From Liolophura sinensis (taxonomy: Eukaryota > Mollusca > Polyplacophora > Chitonida > Chitonidae), in NCBI RefSeq assembly GCF_032854445.1, contig NC_088303.1, positions 16,373,501-16,437,500 on the forward strand: a stretch of DNA of 64,000 nt, read 5' to 3'. Positions within the stretch are counted from its first letter, which is position 1. The number at the start of each line of letters is the position of its first letter. Below, piece after piece: positions 57,258-64,000 of the stretch. The notes under the pieces were generated by a model that saw only the letters and a list, made by a program, of their open reading frames with translations, did no database searches and was not told where the DNA came from. A program made the position numbers and the translations under genes.

Positions 57258-57370
57258 ATAGGTGGTGAGGTCCGGCAGCGAATGGCCGTGAGTTTCCTGG
57301 CACTCTGTTAGGTTTTCTCTCACCATAATGCTAATCGCCGTATTATGAGCGAAATATTGTTGATTACGAC
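57258..57370 (+). mobile_element. Degraded SINE core/tail, family 1, sense
   Basis: AATGGCCGTGAGTTTCCTGG, TCTCTCACCATAATGCTAAT, CGCCGTATTATGAGCGAAAT and ATTGTTGATTACGACG follow the core-tail order. Confidence 0.7.
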
Positions 57371-57974
57371 GAATTCGCACATTTAAGTCAAGTGAGTTTG
57401 AAAAATCGACAGGGTGGTGACGGTTTGAAATCAACTGGGCTGGTATCCTTGGCGTTTTCTTGATAGCTAACAATTTTAAGTTAAGTATTCATTGTCAATA
57501 TAACAATTGAATTGTTTTTTTTTTAAATCTGTACTGATAGTTGTTTTTCTCATACACATCTAAAATGGTCCCTGGTGGGTATGGATTTCCGATGACTGAG
57601 GCACAAAAATATGCTACAATAGGGGAGTTTCGAACTCTTGTCGTCAAAGGAAAAAACGGTCCAACTGTGTCATGTGACATGTGAAAAATGTTAAGCAACC
57701 TTTGTTGACATTAATTTATCTATCACCAGTTAAAGTGTAAATTTACAGTAAAAGTTCACGTTTAATGTAAATTTTGTACCGACACTACATTCTTTTAATA
57801 TTTTAATGTAAGTAGACCTAATATACAAAAAATTATAGCATTAATATCTACTGCGGGTATATGACTTTTCTCTTGGAAGAGGGCTAGCTTTATCTTAATG
57901 CAATCTGGAGATCAAATCTAACCCGATGGATAGCGTGACTGCATACCGCAGTATGTTTTGTCACGTGGGACGAG

Positions 57975-58026
57975 GGACGAGGTGCTGTGGCTTGGGTAAT
58001 ATCACTCTACAGCGGGGTGCTCCACT
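57975..58026 (+). pseudogene. Decayed duplicate of MCT-like exon 1 (TM2 part)
   Basis: Reads GRGAVAWVISLYSGVLH, against GRGAVSWATSLCSGLLF in the intact exon at about 51110-51160. No donor or other transporter exons follow. It is probably a remnant of a tandem paralogue. Confidence 0.65.
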
Positions 58027-59387
58027 ACCATACATATATTAAAGTTATCTTGTGATTGTATGACTTGAAACGCAAAATTAAACTGAAGGCTTATTAGTGA
58101 TTCAGCACAGGAAAATGTTTACTTTTCCCCTCATATTAGACGATAGCGCAAACGTAATAAGTAAGAAAAAAAACTAGTTTTAGTGGACCGAAACTAACTG
58201 ATATTGCGTGTGTTGTAAAGCCTGTATAAATGTAAGATCTTTAGTTCTGTTGTGAAGGTTTGATGTCGGTGAAACGTAGGACAAAAAATACAACAATTTT
58301 GTCCTCTTTGACCCCAATAATCGATTTGTTGGATTGGCGAATCTTGCTTGGAATCTCGATTTCCATTTTTGTTGCAAGTTCTTCAAATTATATGTGGTCC
58401 GAAGATTTTACATTTGCTGTATCGGCCTCTTCTTACCTACTAAGTTTCTGAGTACAGGTATTAATATTGTCGACACTTTCATGAAACAGCACCAACCCCA
58501 TAATGCGAATGATGGATTTTTCGCGCCAAATGTAAAAAAAAAAAAAAAAAACGTAGTGGCTAAATTGATCTGTGGAAAGCAAACACCCGGCGCCTTGGCA
58601 TGGGAGTGCGCTAAACAATCAAGTGATGTTAAAGGAGAAGAAAACTTAAAAACATGACACTATAAACTGACAAGTGCACATTTTTTTCTATCTGGCGGTG
58701 CCTGCTGCATCATTTTGCGATTTTTCCTCGCCATACAATTAAAGCCTGCAAAGCTGGCATAAATCGCTGAGTCCATAGCGTCGTCCGCCATCTTTAACAC
58801 CCTGTAATTTCTTCTGGGGGTGTGTTGCCTCTCAGCGAATGAGAGTCGTTAAAACTGCCGGCTTGTTCGTGTAAACTCGGAACCTACGCCCAACATTCCA
58901 GTTTTCCCGATCGTTAGCCGGAAATGTACGAACTGCACTTCGGCGGTTTCCGACGGCAATTCTACTCCTAACACAGAAGATTTCAGGACTAGTTCTTAGG
59001 CAAAATCGCCCACAGCGGATTTTGGCGCAGACTTTATTTATAATTTATCAGCTTGAGGTACATCTTAGAATTTTTTTATGGCATGCACCTGCGAGGAAAT
59101 GCAAACTCTTTTCAATGGTATTTGATTGATATTTAAATTTTCTCCTCCTTTAAACTGACAGCACGTAAGTTTCAAGGGTCCAGAATTGAAGGTGTGTGCT
59201 TGAGCGCGGGTGTACTTGGATTATACGCAATATCCCTATCTCGACTGACTTCTGGTACTATACACCCGATCATCCTCGCCAAACATGGAGTCACCAATGA
59301 CTAGACAATATGTGTGTCACTCTGAAATCACACATTTGCTGGCTCAATCTTCCGTAGATGGGCCCTCAGCTAGTGGGATCTGTGGGA
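58027..59387. other. Intergenic, nothing recognised
   Basis: Contains a poly(A) run near 58538-58552 and short unrelated frames only. Confidence 0.45.
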
Positions 59388-59556
59388 ACCACTTTTGAAA
59401 TAAAAATTGAAGGCTTTGAAATGATTCTTCTGAACACTTTCAATATAACAACTGGTCATTCTTGAAATAAGTTCCACTTGTGAAAAAAAATCAACCAGTT
59501 ATGAAAGAAGTGCATTCTCCTTTTACTTCAAAAGTGCTACTTATTTCAAAAGTGGT
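59388..59556. repeat. 16-bp perfect inverted repeat, possible small fold-back element
   Basis: ACCACTTTTGAAATAA at 59388-59403 and TTATTTCAAAAGTGGT at 59541-59556, enclosing non-coding AT-rich sequence. Confidence 0.75.
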
Positions 59557-59628
59557 TTCTACAAGGTCACATGTTTGATTGCAGCTCTGTTTGCACGGTA
59601 GTGGGTATTTTTCCTAACTCTTAGTGCC

Positions 59629-59950
59629 GAGGGCCCCTTCGTTGGCCTAATGGTTGGACCGTCCGCTTAGAACTCGGGAGACCTGAGATCAAACCAGCGT
59701 CGAGTCTGTTAAGACTATAAAAACATTCAGAAGTTAGAGCTAGAAAACAGGACTGGTTGGCCCGGTGTTAGTATAATGTGACTGGGTGAAGTGTCATGTC
59801 TGGTGTCTTCGGCATGCCACGTCAGTGGCGGGAACACTTTGGCGGCATGGACTCGCCCGAGGCAAGAAGGCGCATATATGTATATACATACATATTGACT
59901 CCTCGTCTTCATAGAACTTATGCATTGTTAGGGACGGCGTAAAACCCCGA
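59629..59950 (+). mobile_element. tRNA-derived SINE, family 2, near full length
   Basis: Head GAGGGCCCCTTCGTTGGCC with A-box-like TGGCCTAATGGTTGG and B-box-like GAGATCAAACC. Central domain GGTTGGCCCGGTGTTAGTAT, AATGTGACTGGGTGAAGTGT, CATGTCTGGTG. Tail TTGTTAGGGACGGCGTAAAA. Confidence 0.87.
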
Positions 59951-62098
59951 GGATATATACATTCTGCAATAGGATAAGTGATAATTTCTTTAACACTGCT
60001 TTAAAGCTCAGCCACGTACATACACAAATAAAACTACGTAATCTCGTCTACATGAATATGTTAACGTTGAATACCAGCTATTGAAGTTCCTAAAATTCAT
60101 AAAGTGGGTCGCTGATCAATTTTCAAACATTAGGATCATTCTAAAACTATACATAGTACAGGTACGAGACTGATATTTGGTGAAAGGTCAAAATGTGTGC
60201 TATTATTGGTAAATACAGATGAAAACTTTGATTTATTTGATAGCAAATACAGATTTTTGCCCAAACTGCCCTGTATGGTCTCTTTAAGGTTCAAATCCAT
60301 CTATCCACCTACATGTTCGGCTGAGGCTAGATCCTCGCAGCTCTCTCGGGTTGGCCTCTCTCACAGATACTTCAAATCTGATCGAGTTTCCGCACATCAA
60401 ATCTGTCCTGGAGTCAAGAGCTCCGGGGTCGAAACAACTAAAAACTATATTTACATGATAATTAACGCATGGGGACTTGGTTATAAAACAGACTTTCCGC
60501 TCTTTAAACTAAGATGAGAACAACATAATCTTTATTAGGTGAACATGAAAAGTTAATGTACCGAGAAATTCCGACTATACGGCGAGTCCTTTTCCATGGC
60601 AGACAAAGACCAACCAACATCTGCTCTACTCAAACTCAAGATTTGACCATCACATTGGCCAGTCTGCCACACGGGATTTACTCCACATTCAGGGCAGTGG
60701 TTAATCTGGTTTAGGAATGGTCTTCGTGAAGTAATAACTCTTTATGTACATTATAATAGGCACACTGAAGGAAAAGCACTACTACACTGGAGATTCCAAT
60801 TGAAGGAAACGCTTTGATAAAAGTTCGAAGAGCTATCAACTTTTCAAAAGACAAACAAAAAGAGCACTAAAATTGTGGAATACACACAAACAGCCGGAAA
60901 CTCAGAACTTGGCCTGAAATTTGTCATGATGAAGCCATGTACCGACAGAGGTTTCCATTAGATGAGACGATCCGTTTTTTTTTTTTTCTGCAGTCCACAA
61001 AAGTGATTCATGGCGGACAGACAGACTGGGTGTACACCTCTAGTCTAATATGGACAATAACAACACACAACGACATCATTAAACAAGCTTGACATTTCAG
61101 TGGTACATGTATTACTCCATTTTATTTTTAGAAAGTCAGCAGCAAGTTCACTCTCAGCAAGCCTGAATGCAAATCACTCATGACAGCAGGAAACACGTCG
61201 TTCTGGAGTTGGTCAGTGTGGGGAATGAGCGAAGGAAAGCAAATCTTATGACTGACAGAACAGCAATGCCCTCTACTACTGGAATACAAATGCCACAGAT
61301 TTCACAAGAAATACGAATGATCATGAATTATCGGGCCAGGTATTGTTATTCAAGACCACTGCTAGTCCATCAGTCACAAAATTTGCTTCCCTTTGTAGAG
61401 GGCTGGTGAGCCACTTTGTACAGTGCTTCTTATCTCATGTATGTCACACTATAAATCACAGTCTGGACATACTGTGACAGAGAGTTTCTGGATGGTCATA
61501 CCAGTGTTACCAGCCCCTGGTGTTATACTCAGCACATTGCAGTTGTCCGTAAGAAGGTGACCTACCCAGAAAATGTGTGCCAATGAAAATACAGATGTTC
61601 AAACATTGGATTCACCTGCAAAATTATCATCTCATGTTAGTTGGTGTACACTGGCTACACCTGAATATAAGGGAATTAAAAAGAAATATAGACCAAGATT
61701 CACATTTACTATAGTTGAAAGTCGTAAAAATATCTGAGATACTTAAGGGTACAAAAGGTTATAAAAAGCATCAAGAATATTTTGGAGATCACAGATAAAT
61801 CCATTAAATACAGATTTTACAGATGTAGATAATGATCACAGACATGACAAATTTTGTCTTTTACATGTATCTGTAAATGACTTTATAAAGCTACTTTCAG
61901 GACATGGTTTCAAATAACCTATCCAAAAAATCAAGTGGATTTTCTTCATCAGATCATCTTCACACTAGGCGATTTCTTTTTCTCTAAATGAAAGACAGTA
62001 AAAATCTCCAGACATACTGTGACCCATGAAAGCTATAAATACACTTGTGTGCTTATGGTTTTAGTTGGGGAGTCATCAGGTGTGTGTGCATATATTAT
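59951..62098. other. Intergenic or 3' flank of the minus-strand ASB gene
   Basis: No coding similarity. A minus-strand AATAAA (complement at about 61124-61129) is a possible polyadenylation site for the gene at 62691, though far from its stop. Confidence 0.35.
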
Positions 62099-62116
62099 AT
62101 CGTCTTGTGGCAGGGC

Positions 62117-62215
62117 AAGTCACCAGACATGACACTTCACCCAGTCATATTCTCCTGACACCGGATCAACCAGTCCTGTTCCACTGTTTTAATCTCTCAG
62201 TGCTGAGCACCAAGT
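62117..62215 (-). mobile_element. SINE family 2 central-domain fragment, antisense
   Basis: The reverse complement reads GGACTGGTTGATCCGGTGTC, then AATATGACTGGGTGAAGTGT and CATGTCTGGTGAC, matching the central domain of the copy at 59629. Confidence 0.85.
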
Positions 62216-62690
62216 GAGACAGCAACAAATATCTTATGATGTCATGTAAATGAATATGAATGTTCATTTACACCACGTATTTCAAACTGATCTATATATT
62301 CAACTATATGCCTGACAATGATAGGCATACTCATCTGCAGGCTTTGAATCGCAGACTTTACTTTTTCTTCCATCACATAAAACAATGCACATTACCTTCT
62401 GATTGCCAGAGTGAAATAATGACAAATTTTAGTTTCCTATATGGGCGTGCACAAAAAACAGATCTGGATATAATGCACACCCTACCCCAGATAGACAAAC
62501 ACTTTCGAAAATGTATATCACATAGGGATTGTATGCACTGCTGAGAACACCACACATGAACATATACAAATATATATGTATTTTATCTGCAAACATGGTA
62601 ATAGTATTGTAACTTAACATAAACAAAAATATAGAATTTCATCTGACGAGCCATTACAGAGTAAAGTTTAAATTTCAAAACAGTGTCTCA

Positions 62691-63708
62691 TCACAAAGTT
62701 CTAACTTCAGACATTAGCACATACTCCCTCAAGGTCTTAGGAAGAGGCAAGTATTCTACAGACCTCCAGGGAAAATGACCTAACCTCTGTCGGATTGCAT
62801 GACGACAGCTGCTTTTCAAACTGATGGGTTTTGCAAGCTGGGCCTCTAGCCACTGTCTGCAGGTTGCTCCACTAGGCCTCAAGAAGGCCTCGTCAGATAA
62901 AAATGACAATGTTCCCTGAAAATGACAGCCAGCTGCTTGGAGAATCTTGGCCACCCGCAGATTGAGGCGTTTGAGAGATGCCATAACTGGGGTCATCTTG
63001 GGCCTGCCGACAGCCCAGTTTACATTACAGTTATAATGAATAAGGAGCTTCACGGCTTTGATGTTGTTCACATTTATAGCATAATGGATTGGGGTTTGCC
63101 CGTTCTCATCGCACATATCCGGCGAGATCCCAGCATTCAGCAAGGCAGTGAGGTTCTCTCCAGCGTTGATGTATCCTGAGGTCTGCCATCTTGGATTCAG
63201 AGCATGGTGAATGGCCGCCAGTCCCCCAAACGAGAACCTGTTTGGATCACATCCAGCGCCCAGTAGTACTGAGATAATAGGTGGGTCTGCATATATTGCT
63301 GCCACCATCAGAGGGGTGCGGCCCTGTTTATCCATGATGTTCAAATTGATGTTGGGAACGGCAATCAAACGTTCCAAGCTGCCAATCTGACGGTTTCTCA
63401 CAGCAACATGTAGGGCACTTTCTCCGTTGGATTCTGCTCTGGCATTTACATAACAGTTCTGAGAGATGAGGTAGTCAATGACCTGTATGTTGCCCTGTCG
63501 GGAGCCTTTCATCAAGGCTGTCTCTCCAAACATCAGGTCATTTGTGTTGGGGTCAAGGCCATGCCTGAGGAGAGCTTGAAGGCACTGAACACTGCCCACT
63601 TGTGCTGCATGCATCATACCACATACTAAGACAAGCTCATCCACCTCTGTCTGACGCAACGTCTGCTCCAACTCCTGCACATTGTCATGCTTCACTGCAT
63701 CAGACACA
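62691..63708 (-). CDS. Ankyrin-repeat and SOCS-box protein (ASB type), terminal exon
   Basis: An acceptor on minus (TGTCTGTTGCAG) opens the exon at 63708; 338 codons follow to the stop at 62691. The chain has about seven ankyrin repeats, with signatures such as GETALMKGSRQGNIQVIDYL, GESALHVAVRNRQIGSLERL, GRTPLMVAAIYADPPIISVL and GQTPIHYAINVNNIKAVKLL. The C-terminus is a SOCS box: BC-box SLKSSCRHAIRQRLG for Elongin B/C and LPLP, the Cul5 box, then REYVLM. ASB proteins recruit substrates to Cullin-5 ubiquitin ligases through the ankyrin repeats. The protein's 5' exons lie beyond 64000; upstream Met codons within 63709-63815 are intronic. The ASB paralogue cannot be decided. Confidence 0.92.
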
Positions 63709-64000
63709 CTGCAACAGACACATGAAGATATTGTACCAAATGAACCATAAATCACAGAAATGAATGAAGAGATTGACATGAGAAGGCTCTGGGTATTAAC
63801 CCAAGCCAAATACATGGTCAGGCAATTTCGGGTAATTTTTGTTTTTGTTCATAACTTTTGACCAAAACATTCAGTATTTACCATATAACATTGTACATGT
63901 AAAGCTGATATTGCTAATCTATCTTACCATGATTGAATAGCAAATGCCAGTAAAGCTTTTTTAAAGACTTACAAGATGAAATGAACCAGGGATTATGGCA
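63709..64000 (-). other. Intron of the ASB-type gene
   Basis: Follows directly from the acceptor at 63709-63710. No further exon is visible before the window end. Confidence 0.7.

Noticed and set aside
63709-63815. Upstream Met start for the ASB-type protein (MYLAWVNTQS)
   Set aside because: A strong acceptor at 63709-63710 and lack of ankyrin similarity show this part is intron.

Overview
The window is animal nuclear DNA. It has long introns with GT/AG boundaries, tRNA-derived SINEs, MITE-like elements and many minisatellites. The main SINE family has a central domain and tail that I associate with molluscs, brachiopods and related lophotrochozoans. I therefore place the source as a lophotrochozoan, most likely a mollusc or brachiopod; the species cannot be read from the sequence.

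Region 1 (1-23053, + strand, continuing upstream of the window) is the 3' half of a KIF1A/KIF1B/unc-104 type kinesin-3 gene. About 24 constitutive coding exons encode roughly 970 residues: the KIF1B domain, the DUF3694-type region and the C-terminal PH domain that binds cargo membrane. The motor and FHA domains lie outside the window. Two features stand out. A duplicated exon at 4361-4481 carries its own stop and would give a short, PH-less isoform. An 81-nt in-frame cassette exon lies at 11259-11339. Two conserved exons carry frameshifts at short simple runs, which look more like assembly errors or alleles than decay.

Region 2 (23054-50900) is gene-poor and repeat-rich. It holds the KIF1 3' flank, SINEs, MITEs, fold-back elements, a Tc1/mariner transposase remnant and several satellite arrays. 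Two small, previously unrecognised candidate secreted-protein genes lie here. One is a four-exon gene on + (31842-34222) with perfectly matching intron phases but an in-frame stop at codon 51. The other is a minus-strand gene (43265 to 42759 and beyond) with a TATA box, a signal peptide and a likely one-base homopolymer error.

Region 3 (50954-55187, + strand) is a divergent SLC16/monocarboxylate-transporter-like MFS gene in four exons with about 12 membrane segments. A small decayed copy of its first recognised exon lies at about 57975-58026.

Region 4 (55190-62690) holds retroelement fragments in opposite orientations, SINEs and inverted repeats. Region 5 (62691-63708, minus strand) is the terminal exon of an ankyrin-repeat/SOCS-box (ASB-type) E3 ligase adaptor with clear BC-box and Cul5-box motifs; it continues past the window end.

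The genes are not an operon or pathway: they are a kinesin motor, a transporter, a ubiquitin-ligase adaptor and two small secreted candidates. I found no CRISPR, prokaryotic operon or viral genome. The most interesting items are the alternative KIF1 terminal exon, the two uncharacterised secreted-protein genes, the donor-site-like repeat array in the MCT gene, and the nested satellite at 49-50.6 kb.
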